DNA of 43,467 nucleotides. Origin: Solirubrobacterales bacterium. Its GTDB lineage: Bacteria; Actinomycetota; Thermoleophilia; Solirubrobacterales; 70-9. The stretch spans positions 1 through 43,467 of the forward strand of contig JANWHW010000034.1 of the NCBI GenBank assembly GCA_025450195.1, written 5' to 3'. Positions 8,238 through 15,703 of the stretch are shown here, one piece after another (the first letter of the stretch is position 1; the number at the start of each line of letters is the position of its first letter). The position numbers and the translations under genes are program-made. Under the pieces are notes generated by a model. The model saw only the letters and a program-made list of their open reading frames with translations. It was not told where the DNA came from and did no database searches.

Positions 8238-8504
8238 CTAGCTCTGGAAAAGGTTGCCGGCGCGGATCCGCGCCGCCATGTCCTTCGATTCTTCGCGGTA
8301 GGCGCTGCCGTCCTCGAACTCGATCGTCGGGTACTTCCGTTGACCCGAGATTCGATCCAGCTCGTCGCGCCTTCCCGGCAGAAGCGGTCCCTTGACGACC
8401 TCGTACTCGATTCCCTGCTCGTCAAGGGCCTTCTGCACCCGGTGGCATGGATGGGCGTCGACCTTCGCCCACATCGCCGAGCAGCGGTGAAGCTTGATTG
8501 CCAT
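8238..8504 (-). CDS. Glutaredoxin/GST N-terminal-domain protein
   Basis: The 88-residue protein has the thioredoxin-like fold of a glutathione S-transferase N-terminal domain: KLHRCSAMW in the first strand, HPCHRVQKALDEQGIEYEVV for helix 1 and strand 2, then the cis-Pro region KYPTIEFEDGSAYRES. A single Cys sits in HPCHRV where the active residue of monothiol glutaredoxins lies. There is no second GST domain. It is convergent with the BVMO (11-bp gap) and divergent from the hydrolase (19 bp). Confidence 0.8.
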   Translation of the reverse strand: MAIKLHRCSAMWAKVDAHPCHRVQKALDEQGIEYEVVKGPLLPGRRDELDRISGQRKYPTIEFEDGSAYREESKDMAARIRAGNLFQS

Positions 8505-8523
8505 GGCGGAAAGCTAACCCACT

Positions 8524-9318
8524 TTGGGTGGGTATGCTCGTGCGGTGCTTCGAGAGGGAGAGGGAGAGCCGCTCGTTCTTTTCCACGGCATCCTCGGCAG
8601 CGAGCGGGTGTGGCGCCACGTCATACCGCTGCTGAGCGCCGACCACGACGTGATCGCGCCGACGGCTTTGGGGCATAACGACGGGCCGCGACCGACGTCG
8701 CGTCCGTCGAACATCAACGATGTCATCGATGCGGGAGAGCGGCAGCTCGACGAGCTTGGCATCGAGAAGGCCCACCTTGTCGGCAACTCGATGGGTGGCT
8801 GGATGTCGCTCGAGCTCGCCCGGCGCGGCCGGGCGCTCTCGGTCTGCGCGCTTTCGCCGGCCGGCTTCTGGGAAGAAGGCTGGACCGAATTGGATCGGGT
8901 CCTCGAGTATCTGCGCAAAACCGTGGGTGAAGCTCGCCGGGCGCGAAGGATCATCGGCCCGTTGTCTCGCTCGCGCCGCTTCCGGCGCTGGGCATTGCGC
9001 GAAGCCTGCTTCCATGGCGAGCGCGTGAGCCGGGAGGACTTCCTCGCCGGTAGCGACGACACGATCGGCTGCTACATCGCCGAGGAGCTGATTGAGCCGG
9101 GTCACAGCCTGGCGGGCTTCGAGGCACCGTGTCCGGTGACCTTGGCTTGGGCAGCAGAGGACCGGTTCTTCCCGCTTGACGTCTACCGCGAGCGCGCAGA
9201 GGGGCTGATCCAGGGAGCCAGGTTCACGGTTCTCGACGACGTCGGCCACGTGCCGATGCTCGACGACCCGAAGCTCGTGGCCGACTCCATACTCGAGGTG
9301 ACAGGAGGACAGCATTGA
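8524..9318 (+). CDS. Alpha/beta-hydrolase fold enzyme
   Basis: The 264-residue enzyme has a complete catalytic triad: Ser89 in the elbow GNSMGG (87-92), Asp213 in AEDRFFP and His242 in DDVGHVPMLDDP. The oxyanion-hole HG is at 21-22 (LFHGILGSERVW). The cap region 115-185 is basic. It could be an esterase, haloalkane-dehalogenase-like or C-C bond hydrolase; the residues seen do not decide. The start is TTG 8524; GTG 8545 is an alternative seven codons in. It is translationally coupled to the next gene: its stop TGA (9316-9318) overlaps that gene's TTG start. Confidence 0.9.
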   Translation: MGGYARAVLREGEGEPLVLFHGILGSERVWRHVIPLLSADHDVIAPTALGHNDGPRPTSRPSNINDVIDAGERQLDELGIEKAHLVGNSMGGWMSLELARRGRALSVCALSPAGFWEEGWTELDRVLEYLRKTVGEARRARRIIGPLSRSRRFRRWALREACFHGERVSREDFLAGSDDTIGCYIAEELIEPGHSLAGFEAPCPVTLAWAAEDRFFPLDVYRERAEGLIQGARFTVLDDVGHVPMLDDPKLVADSILEVTGGQH

Positions 9319-9701
9319 CCGCTTCATCGATCGTTACCGGCGTCGACTTCGTCACGGTCCCTACGCGGGACTTCGAGAAGGCAAGCGAGTTCTACGGCGA
9401 GGTGCTCGGCCTTCCCTGCTCGGCTCGGTGGGGCGATAGGCCCGCCGGCGAGTTCGAGACGGGCACCCTGACGATCGCCGTCATGCAATCGGACGCGTTC
9501 GGCATCGAGTTCGCTCCACACACGCATCCGATCGCACTGCACGTCGATGACGTGGAGGCGGCTCGTGCCGCGCTCGAAGCCAAGGGCGTGGCGTTCAACG
9601 CCGACACGATGGACAGCGGCGTCTGCCACATGGCCCACTTTGCGGATCCCGATGGAAACACGCTCATGCTCCACCACCGATACGCGCCACGAGCCGCCTA
9701 G
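9315..9701 (+). CDS. VOC-family protein (paralogue of 4194-4553)
   Basis: The 128-residue VOC protein starts at TTG 9315 with AGGAGG at 9303-9308. Its second half, HVDDVEAARAALEAKGVAF followed by GVCHMAHFADPDGNTLML, matches the protein at 4194 almost residue for residue, so the two arose by duplication. It is coupled to the alpha/beta hydrolase by a TTGA overlap, which suggests that the two act on the same compound or are co-regulated. The substrate is unknown. Confidence 0.87.
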   Translation: MTASSIVTGVDFVTVPTRDFEKASEFYGEVLGLPCSARWGDRPAGEFETGTLTIAVMQSDAFGIEFAPHTHPIALHVDDVEAARAALEAKGVAFNADTMDSGVCHMAHFADPDGNTLMLHHRYAPRAA

Positions 9702-9750
9702 CTGGCGCGCAAGGTCAAGGAATCGAGCACGCAGGCCGATAGAGGTCGGG

Positions 9751-10869
9751 ATGTTCGAGATCGATAAAGCGCTGCGCCAGCTGATCGAGCGGGAGGGCTC
9801 CGACCTCCATATCAAGGTCGCCTCGCCGCCGATCATCCGCCAGCATGGCGAGCTGGTCCAGCTCGAGGGCTATGAGCCGCTGACCGGCGAGGACACCGAG
9901 AAGGCGTTCCACGACATCGCCGAGGCGCGCTCGATGACCGAGTTCGAGGAAGCCGGCGAGGCCGACTTCTCCTACTCGATCCCGGGGCTGTCCCGCTTTC
10001 GCGTCAACACCTTCAAGCAGCGCGGCTCGGTCTCGATCGTCTGCCGGGCGATCCCATTCACGATCCGCTCGGTCGAAGAACTGGGACTGCCCCCGGTGGT
10101 CACCACCCTCGCTGAAGAGCAGCGCGGGATCGTCCTCGTCACCGGCACCACCGGCTCGGGCAAGAGCACGACGCTGGCGGCGATGATCGACCACATCAAC
10201 CGCAACCGCCCGCACCACATCATCACGCTCGAGGATCCGATCGAGTACCTGCACGAGGACAAGCGCTCGATCGTCAACCAGCGCGAAGTCGGCTCCGATA
10301 CCGAGAGCTTCGGCCGCGCGATGCGGCGCGTCCTGCGTCAGGACCCCGACGTGATCCTGATCGGCGAGATGCGCGACGAGGAGACCGTGCGCACTGCGCT
10401 ATCGGCCGCCGAGACCGGCCACCTGGTCCTCTCCACCGTCCACACCCTCGATGCGACCGAGACGATCAACCGCATCATCGACGTTTTCCCGCCCCGCCTT
10501 CAGCACCAGGCCCGCGTGATGCTTGCCTCGACTCTGAAGGGCGCGATCGCACAGCGCCTCGTGCCCGACATCACCGGCGAAGGCCGCGTTCCGGCCTCCG
10601 AGGTGATGGTGGTCACCGGCCGCGTCCAGGACCTGATCCTCAACCCCGAGGAAACCGGCAAGATCACCGAGGTGATTGGCGAGGGCGAGTACTACGGGAT
10701 GCGCACCTTCGACCAGTCCCTCCTCGGCTACGTCATGGAGGGCAAGATCGCCGAGGATGTCGCCCTCGACTTCGCCTCCAGCCCGCACGACTTCAAGCTG
10801 ATGCTCTCCGCCGGTGGCCAGCGCGCCAGCGGGATCGAGCAGCTCACCGGTCAAGCGCAAGAGGGTTGA
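9751..10869 (+). CDS. pilT: PilT-family pilus retraction ATPase
   Basis: The 372-residue hexameric ATPase would power type IV pilus retraction. It has all the family boxes: Walker A GTTGSGKS (132-139), Asp box ITLEDPIEY (158-166), Walker B DVILIGEMRD (200-209) and His box STVHTLDA (228-235). The N-terminus (FEIDKALRQLIEREGSDLHI) is the PilT-type start, and ATG 9751 is chosen for that reason. No pilB, pilC or pilin genes are near; PilT here stands alone, 49 bp after the VOC gene. The rest of a pilus system may be elsewhere in the genome. Confidence 0.93.
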   Translation: MFEIDKALRQLIEREGSDLHIKVASPPIIRQHGELVQLEGYEPLTGEDTEKAFHDIAEARSMTEFEEAGEADFSYSIPGLSRFRVNTFKQRGSVSIVCRAIPFTIRSVEELGLPPVVTTLAEEQRGIVLVTGTTGSGKSTTLAAMIDHINRNRPHHIITLEDPIEYLHEDKRSIVNQREVGSDTESFGRAMRRVLRQDPDVILIGEMRDEETVRTALSAAETGHLVLSTVHTLDATETINRIIDVFPPRLQHQARVMLASTLKGAIAQRLVPDITGEGRVPASEVMVVTGRVQDLILNPEETGKITEVIGEGEYYGMRTFDQSLLGYVMEGKIAEDVALDFASSPHDFKLMLSAGGQRASGIEQLTGQAQEG

Positions 10870-10912
10870 GCGTCAGTCGCCGAGGTACTCCTCGACGACC
10901 TCGAGCAGTTGG

Positions 10913-12403
10913 CTATTCCCTGTGATGCGGAGGCCGCTTCGCCCACTCGCCATCAGCCGCGGCTTCGAGCTGGGCGCCGAGGGCAAGAAGGGTAGCCTCG
11001 TCGTTTTCGCGCCCGAGCAGTTGGGCACCGATCGGCAGCCCCTTTTCGGTGAGCCCAGCAGGGACGCTTAGCCCGGGCCAGCCGACGACGTTCCAGGCAA
11101 ATGCGAACGGGCAGATGGCGCCGGCGATTGAGCTGGTTGCCCAGTAGCCGCGCCCCTCAAGAGCACCGATCCTGGGAGGGGGCTTGGCGGTGGTTGGGGT
11201 GAGGACTACATCGAAGCGGTCGAACACACGACCGACTCGCCGCCGCAGCGCCGGCTCGGAGGCTCGTGAGAGGCGCAGCGGGAAGCCTTTTAGCGCCTTT
11301 CCAATACGAGAATGCGTGCGGGTGCGAGGTTCGAGCGCGGAGTGGTCTTCTACGTTTGCGCTCAGCCACTGCTCGACCCCGGCCATACCGCGGGGGACCA
11401 GGGCAGGGCCGACCAGTCCATAGTCGGGATCGGCTGCAACGACATCGTGGCCGAGTCCCACGAGTCGCTCGGCGACGACCTCGATCGCCGCTCGGTGCTC
11501 GGGGTCGACATCCCCTGGCACGCCAAAGGGGGTGGCGAAAGAAAGTGCGACGCGAAGGCTGCGTGGCTCGCTGGCCGCGGACTCTGCGAAGGGCTCCGTG
11601 GGCGGTTGCGGCCGGTGCAGATCCGCAGGAACGTTGCCGTAGATGACATCGAGCATCAGGGCGGCATCGCCGACGCTACGGGTAAGGGGGCCGTAACAGC
11701 TGAGGCCGTTGAAGGCCTCGGGGTCTGGCCAGGTCGAGACACGCCCCCGTTGCGGCTTCAGCCCGACCAGCCCGGTCCACGCTGCGGGGATGCGAATCGA
11801 GCCTGCGCCATCGGAGCCGATTGCGCCGGCGACGAGGCCCGCTGCGACTGCGGCTGAGGCTCCCCCACTCGAGCCCCCCGGCGTGTGGTCGGTATGCCAT
11901 GGGTTGCGGGTCGCGCCGTGAGTCGGCGTCTCGGTGAAGTGCCACTGGCCCACCTCGGGGGCGTGCGTCTTGCCGATTACGATTGCGCCTGCCTCACGCA
12001 GCCGCCTCACGGCCTCGCAATCCCTGACGGCGGTGCGATGATTGCCGCCACAGCCAAAGGGAGTTGTGTGCCCGGCGAGATCGACGTCATCCTTGATCGC
12101 CACCGGCACTCCCAGCAGTGGTGCCCCGTCGCCGGCGGCAAGGCGCTGATCCGCTGCCTCTGCCTCGGCGAGCGCCTCTTCGGAGCGAACGACCCGGAAG
12201 GCATTGAGCCTGGGCTGAGCTTCCTCGGTTCGCTTCAGGGCCAGCTCGACCAGCTCCCGCGCGGAGACCTCCCTGCTGATCAGCATCAGCGCCTGCGCCT
12301 CGAGCCCGGCAAAGGCCAACTCGCTCGCAGAGTCTTGCTCCTCGACACTGGTGGCAGCCCGGTCGGTCTCGGCAATGGGGGTGGAAGGCTTGCTCTCGGG
12401 CAT
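10913..12403 (-). CDS. Amidase-signature (AS) family amidase
   Basis: The 496-residue hydrolase has the AS-family Ser-cisSer-Lys triad: Lys104 in GVPVAIKDD, cis-Ser179 in GGSSGG (176-181) and nucleophile Ser202 in GSDGAGSIRIPAA. It would cleave an amide or, less likely, be a GatA homologue; the absence of gatB/gatC and the regulator next to it favour a catabolic or detoxifying amidase. ATG 12403 is preceded by GCAGGAGG, a strong site. It is divergent from the TetR gene with a palindromic operator between them. The last residues (WAKRPPHHRE) are unusually basic, and another frame beyond the stop looks coding (see findings). Confidence 0.92.
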   Translation of the reverse strand: MPESKPSTPIAETDRAATSVEEQDSASELAFAGLEAQALMLISREVSARELVELALKRTEEAQPRLNAFRVVRSEEALAEAEAADQRLAAGDGAPLLGVPVAIKDDVDLAGHTTPFGCGGNHRTAVRDCEAVRRLREAGAIVIGKTHAPEVGQWHFTETPTHGATRNPWHTDHTPGGSSGGASAAVAAGLVAGAIGSDGAGSIRIPAAWTGLVGLKPQRGRVSTWPDPEAFNGLSCYGPLTRSVGDAALMLDVIYGNVPADLHRPQPPTEPFAESAASEPRSLRVALSFATPFGVPGDVDPEHRAAIEVVAERLVGLGHDVVAADPDYGLVGPALVPRGMAGVEQWLSANVEDHSALEPRTRTHSRIGKALKGFPLRLSRASEPALRRRVGRVFDRFDVVLTPTTAKPPPRIGALEGRGYWATSSIAGAICPFAFAWNVVGWPGLSVPAGLTEKGLPIGAQLLGRENDEATLLALGAQLEAAADGEWAKRPPHHRE

Positions 12404-12428
12404 CTATCCTCCTGCGGGTACACTGTTA

Positions 12429-12444
12429 GTTCGTTCGAACGAAC
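12429..12444. promoter_or_regulatory. 16-bp perfect palindrome, probable TetR operator
   Basis: GTTCGTTCGAACGAAC is a perfect palindrome centred in the 61-bp gap between the divergent amidase (start 12403) and TetR (start 12465) genes. Its length and position are those of an operator through which the TetR protein would repress both its own gene and the amidase. Confidence 0.8.
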
Positions 12445-12464
12445 GATACGCGAAATCACTGACG

Positions 12465-13112
12465 ATGAACCCCTCCACAACCACGGCCCCCATTGCTCCA
12501 GAGCAGCGCGATGCTCCGAAAACACGCGAGCGCATACTGCGCGCGGCTCTCGCTCTGATCGGTAGGGAGGGGATTGCGGCGGTCAGCAATCGGCGGCTGG
12601 CCGAGGCCGCGGAAGTTTCGCTGGGCTCTCTGACCTACCACTTCCCAAGCCAAGCCTCGCTGCTGCAGGAGAGCCTCCTGCTCTACGTCGGCGAGGAGGT
12701 GGCACGCTTGGAGGCGATTGCCGCGGCCCTGCGCGCCCGACGGCCTCGCCCCAGCCCCGAAGAAGTGGCGGCGGAGGTGCAGCGGATCGCCGCCGAGAAC
12801 TCCGAACGTCCCGAGCAGGTCGCCGAGCTCGAGCTTCACCTGCGAGCTTCGCGGGACCCGGCCCTACAGGATGCCTCGCGGCGTTGCTTCGCCGCCTATG
12901 AAGGCGTCGCCGCCGCGGCGCTGGAGGCGTTCGGCGTTCCCGACGCTTCACGCCATGCTCGTGCCGTCGTTGCGCTGACGACCGGGATGGGGCTGCAGCG
13001 TCTTGGGGCTGGCGTCCACGATGCGAGCGGCATCGCCGATGCCTTGCTGACGATCGTCCGAGGGGCTTTTGCCGAGGGGAAAGACGGGGCACCACAACTT
13101 ACGGCCCAATAA
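12465..13112 (+). CDS. TetR-family transcriptional repressor
   Basis: The 215-residue regulator has an N-terminal DNA-binding domain: TRERILRAALALIGREGIAAV, then helix-turn-helix SNRRLAEAAEVSLGSLTYHF (41-60). The C-terminal half is a helical ligand-binding and dimer domain rich in Ala/Arg/Glu. The start at ATG 12465 is preferred over the long upstream frame, since the palindromic operator and the amidase promoter lie there. It is divergent from the amidase and likely autoregulated. The inducer is probably the amidase substrate or product (inference). Confidence 0.92.
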   Translation: MNPSTTTAPIAPEQRDAPKTRERILRAALALIGREGIAAVSNRRLAEAAEVSLGSLTYHFPSQASLLQESLLLYVGEEVARLEAIAAALRARRPRPSPEEVAAEVQRIAAENSERPEQVAELELHLRASRDPALQDASRRCFAAYEGVAAAALEAFGVPDASRHARAVVALTTGMGLQRLGAGVHDASGIADALLTIVRGAFAEGKDGAPQLTAQ

Positions 13113-13152
13113 CTTGCTTAACCTAATGACTTAGCCAAAAAGGTGGGGGAGA

Positions 13153-13950
13153 ATGACTGCAATGCCAAAGAAGAGGATGTTCATCGTGGCCGGGCTGGCC
13201 CTGTTGCTGCTGGCCGTAGCGGCGACTGCGGGAGCGGTAAAACGCGTCGAAAAGGTCCATCTGCGAGCTGGTGACATCGTGATCGACGGCTTCGGCGGCT
13301 TCCGGCCCGAAACGCTGCCGAAGAACAAAGATGCGCCGATCGAACTCTATGGCGGCGGCAAAATCTCGACCGTCTCCGGCGAGCTTCCCCCGATCCTGAA
13401 CGAACTCAACTTCGAATTCGACCGTCACGGCTCGGTGGTGACCACGGGCCTTCCGGTGTGCACAAAGGGCAAACTCATCGCAACCGATGTGCGCGCCGCC
13501 CGGCGTGCCTGCGGTGACGCAATCGTCGGCGATGGCGTCGGCAGCGCCATAGTCGCCTTTCCGGAACAGGGACTGATCAAAGTCTCCTCGCCGATCACCC
13601 TCTTCAACGGCCCGAAGAAGGGTGGAAACCACACGATCATCGTCCATGCCCACCTCGACTATCCCGGGCCGGCCACCTTCATCATCCCGGTCGTGATCAA
13701 AAAAATTCATAACGGCATCTACGGCTATCGCACCGAAACGAAAATCCCCAAGATCGCGGGCGGGTATGGCCATCCGATTTCCGGGTCGATCACGGTCGGC
13801 AAAAAATGGAAATTTAAGGGCAAGGAATACAGCTACGTCAACGCGCGCTGCGCCACCGGGCGCCTCCAAGCTCGCGGCGAATTCACCTTCAAAGACACTC
13901 CGCCGACCATCCTGAGAGGCACGTTCCTGCGGCCATGCAAATCGAAGTAA
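13153..13950 (+). CDS. Exported protein of unknown function
   Basis: The 265-residue protein starts at ATG 13153 behind GGGGGAG. A signal peptide is clear (PKKRMFIVAGLALLLLAVAATAGA). The mature part is beta-rich and basic, with four Cys spread in two pairs (CTKGK/RRACGD, and RCATG/RPCKSK) that could make disulfides. A Gly-rich C-terminal part (GGYGHPISGSITVGKKWKF) resembles exported proteins that recur in many copies in Thermoleophilia. The function is unknown. AAA/AAT codons are more frequent than in the neighbours. Confidence 0.75.
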   Translation: MTAMPKKRMFIVAGLALLLLAVAATAGAVKRVEKVHLRAGDIVIDGFGGFRPETLPKNKDAPIELYGGGKISTVSGELPPILNELNFEFDRHGSVVTTGLPVCTKGKLIATDVRAARRACGDAIVGDGVGSAIVAFPEQGLIKVSSPITLFNGPKKGGNHTIIVHAHLDYPGPATFIIPVVIKKIHNGIYGYRTETKIPKIAGGYGHPISGSITVGKKWKFKGKEYSYVNARCATGRLQARGEFTFKDTPPTILRGTFLRPCKSK

Positions 13951-14004
13951 GCAAGGGAAGCTGGGCAGCTTCGCCCTAGGCCTTGTGAGGCCTCACCGCC
14001 GGGT

Positions 14005-14352
14005 ATGGCAAAGCGCAAGAAGCAACGCCATGCTCGGCGGAAGGCCCCAACCGTTGACTACGTTGATCCGGAGGGCAACACGCTGACCCTTCGCCAAGCG
14101 CTCAGTGCGGGGACGATTGCCAAGCTTGGAGAGGGCCCCGCCACCGCCGCGACCTCCCAGGACGACGCGTGGCGCCGCCGCTACGAGGGGCTGTTCGAGC
14201 GCTTAGCCGTTCGCTGGGAGATTGCCGATCTTCCTTTGACCGACCAAAAGATGCTCCTCGGTCGCTACCGCATGGCCGATGCCGAGACCCAGGACTGGGT
14301 CCGTGCGACGATCACGGAGCACATCGATCGCTACATCCCTGAGTTGGCCTGA
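14005..14352 (+). CDS. Hypothetical protein (115 aa)
   Basis: The frame starts at ATG 14005. It encodes a basic N-terminus (AKRKKQRHARRKAP) then an ordered, helical remainder (DYVDPEGNTLTLRQALSAGTI; later WRRRYEGLFERLAVRW). No signal peptide, membrane segment or known motif is seen. A 12-bp palindrome GTGAGGCCTCAC (13985-13996) lies 8 bp before the start and may be a regulatory site. It is likely cytoplasmic. Confidence 0.6.
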   Translation: MAKRKKQRHARRKAPTVDYVDPEGNTLTLRQALSAGTIAKLGEGPATAATSQDDAWRRRYEGLFERLAVRWEIADLPLTDQKMLLGRYRMADAETQDWVRATITEHIDRYIPELA

Positions 14353-14403
14353 TCTGATCGCTGGCTGATTCGGATCCTGTTTGAGCGGGTAACCGCGGCA
14401 GGA

Positions 14404-14871
14404 ATGAGATCGACGAACTCAACGAACTCAAAATCATGGCTTGTCGCCGCTTCGATTCTGGCTGCCTTTGCGCTTTCAGCCTGCGGGGGCGACGACGACG
14501 CTGCCTCCACGAACACGGATGGAGCGACAGCGACGACTTCGGAACCTAAGGAGGGAGAAAGCGCGCCCGCGGCCCCCAGCGGCAATGCCCCCGCCCCGAG
14601 TGGGGAGGCTGTACGGTCGGCGAAGGTGAGGATCTCCGGCTTTGCCTATGACCCCGACCCGGTCACGATCCAGGTGGGCGGCAAGGTGACTTGGCTGAAC
14701 GAAGACGCCGAGCCTCACACGGCAACCGCGGAGGACGGGGCCTTCGACACGGGCGTCCTAGAGGAAGGGAAGCTCAAGTCGGAGAGCTTCAAGGAGGCTG
14801 GGACCTTTACCTACGTCTGCACGATCCACCCTGGAATGAACGGCACGGTTGAGGTGGTCGAGCCCGGCTGA
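14404..14871 (+). CDS. Cupredoxin (plastocyanin/azurin-like) lipoprotein
   Basis: The 155-residue exported copper protein has a lipobox ending LSAC (Cys27), then an Asp/Thr/Glu/Pro-rich linker to about residue 72 and a cupredoxin domain. The type 1 copper ligands are all present: His105 (PHTAT), Cys139, His142 and Met145 in VCTIHPGM. It would carry electrons at the outer face of the membrane. The length is normal for a lipid-anchored cupredoxin. It stands alone, so its redox partner is not evident. Confidence 0.9.
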   Translation: MRSTNSTNSKSWLVAASILAAFALSACGGDDDAASTNTDGATATTSEPKEGESAPAAPSGNAPAPSGEAVRSAKVRISGFAYDPDPVTIQVGGKVTWLNEDAEPHTATAEDGAFDTGVLEEGKLKSESFKEAGTFTYVCTIHPGMNGTVEVVEPG

Positions 14872-14890
14872 GGCTCACGAAGCGGCGGGG

Positions 14891-15574
14891 CTAGGAGGGA
14901 CGGGTTGCGAATATGCCGCGCCACGTCGTGATGACGCCGCCTTGTTTCAGGACCAGGTAGGAAAGCCAGACCCCAAGGGCAAAGACGGGTAGGCCCATCG
15001 CCGTCTTGGCGATGCCGAGCGCAATCAGCGATCCAGCCAGGTAGAAGGGCAGCTGAACCGCCAGGCGGGATGCGAAGACGCCGACCCAGATCCAGCTTGC
15101 CCGCGAGTAGGTACGGAGCAGCTGAGGCTCGCCGCGCCAAGCAGCCCTTCCCTCGCCGAGCGCAGGCCCCAGGATGACGCCGAGCAGTGGCCAGCGGACC
15201 AGGATCGAGACGAGGAAGGCCGCAGCGTAGGCCAGATTGAACAGCAGCCCCGGCAGGAAGAAGTCCTCCGCTCGCCCGGTGCGGCTGGCGAAGAAGGCCG
15301 CGATCGCGACGCCGAGTAGGCCGCTCAGCGCGAAGCGCAGTGGCTCGCCTTTGAGGAGCCGCAAAATCGCGATCACCACGCCGACCGCGAGCGCACAGAT
15401 GCTCGCCACCCCGATCCGGTTGCCGGCGAGCGTGTAGACGATGACGAAGACAAGCGACGGGATGCTGGAGTCGGCAACTCCCTGGGGCCCGCCGAGCTCC
15501 TCGAGAAGGTCGAGTTTGACCGGCGAGTCCTCCGGCTCGGTCTTCGACCTTCTTTCTGTGCTCTCAGTGCTCAT
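14891..15574 (-). CDS. DUF3159-type membrane protein
   Basis: From ATG 15574 the protein has 227 residues: a polar N-terminus (MSTESTERRSKTEPEDSP), then about five to six membrane helices (for example PSLVFVIVYTLAG, FALSGLLGVAIAAFFAS, LAYAAAFLVSILV). The order and motifs (GGPQGVADSSIPSLVFV, SRASWIWVGVFASRL, and the exposed RAAWRGEP) match the actinobacterial DUF3159 family, whose role is not known. It is convergent with the cupredoxin gene, with only 19 bp between them. Confidence 0.82.
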   Translation of the reverse strand: MSTESTERRSKTEPEDSPVKLDLLEELGGPQGVADSSIPSLVFVIVYTLAGNRIGVASICALAVGVVIAILRLLKGEPLRFALSGLLGVAIAAFFASRTGRAEDFFLPGLLFNLAYAAAFLVSILVRWPLLGVILGPALGEGRAAWRGEPQLLRTYSRASWIWVGVFASRLAVQLPFYLAGSLIALGIAKTAMGLPVFALGVWLSYLVLKQGGVITTWRGIFATRPS

Positions 15575-15703
15575 CGGTTCTTGGCGTTGCCTCCGGAGGC
15601 TACCCACCGCGCCCATCGAGAGCCGAGTTTGAGAGAGTGGCTGGTGGCGTGGCGTCGGGGTTGCCTAGGTGTGGCGCGGCGTCTGGGTAGAGAGAGACGA
15701 TCG

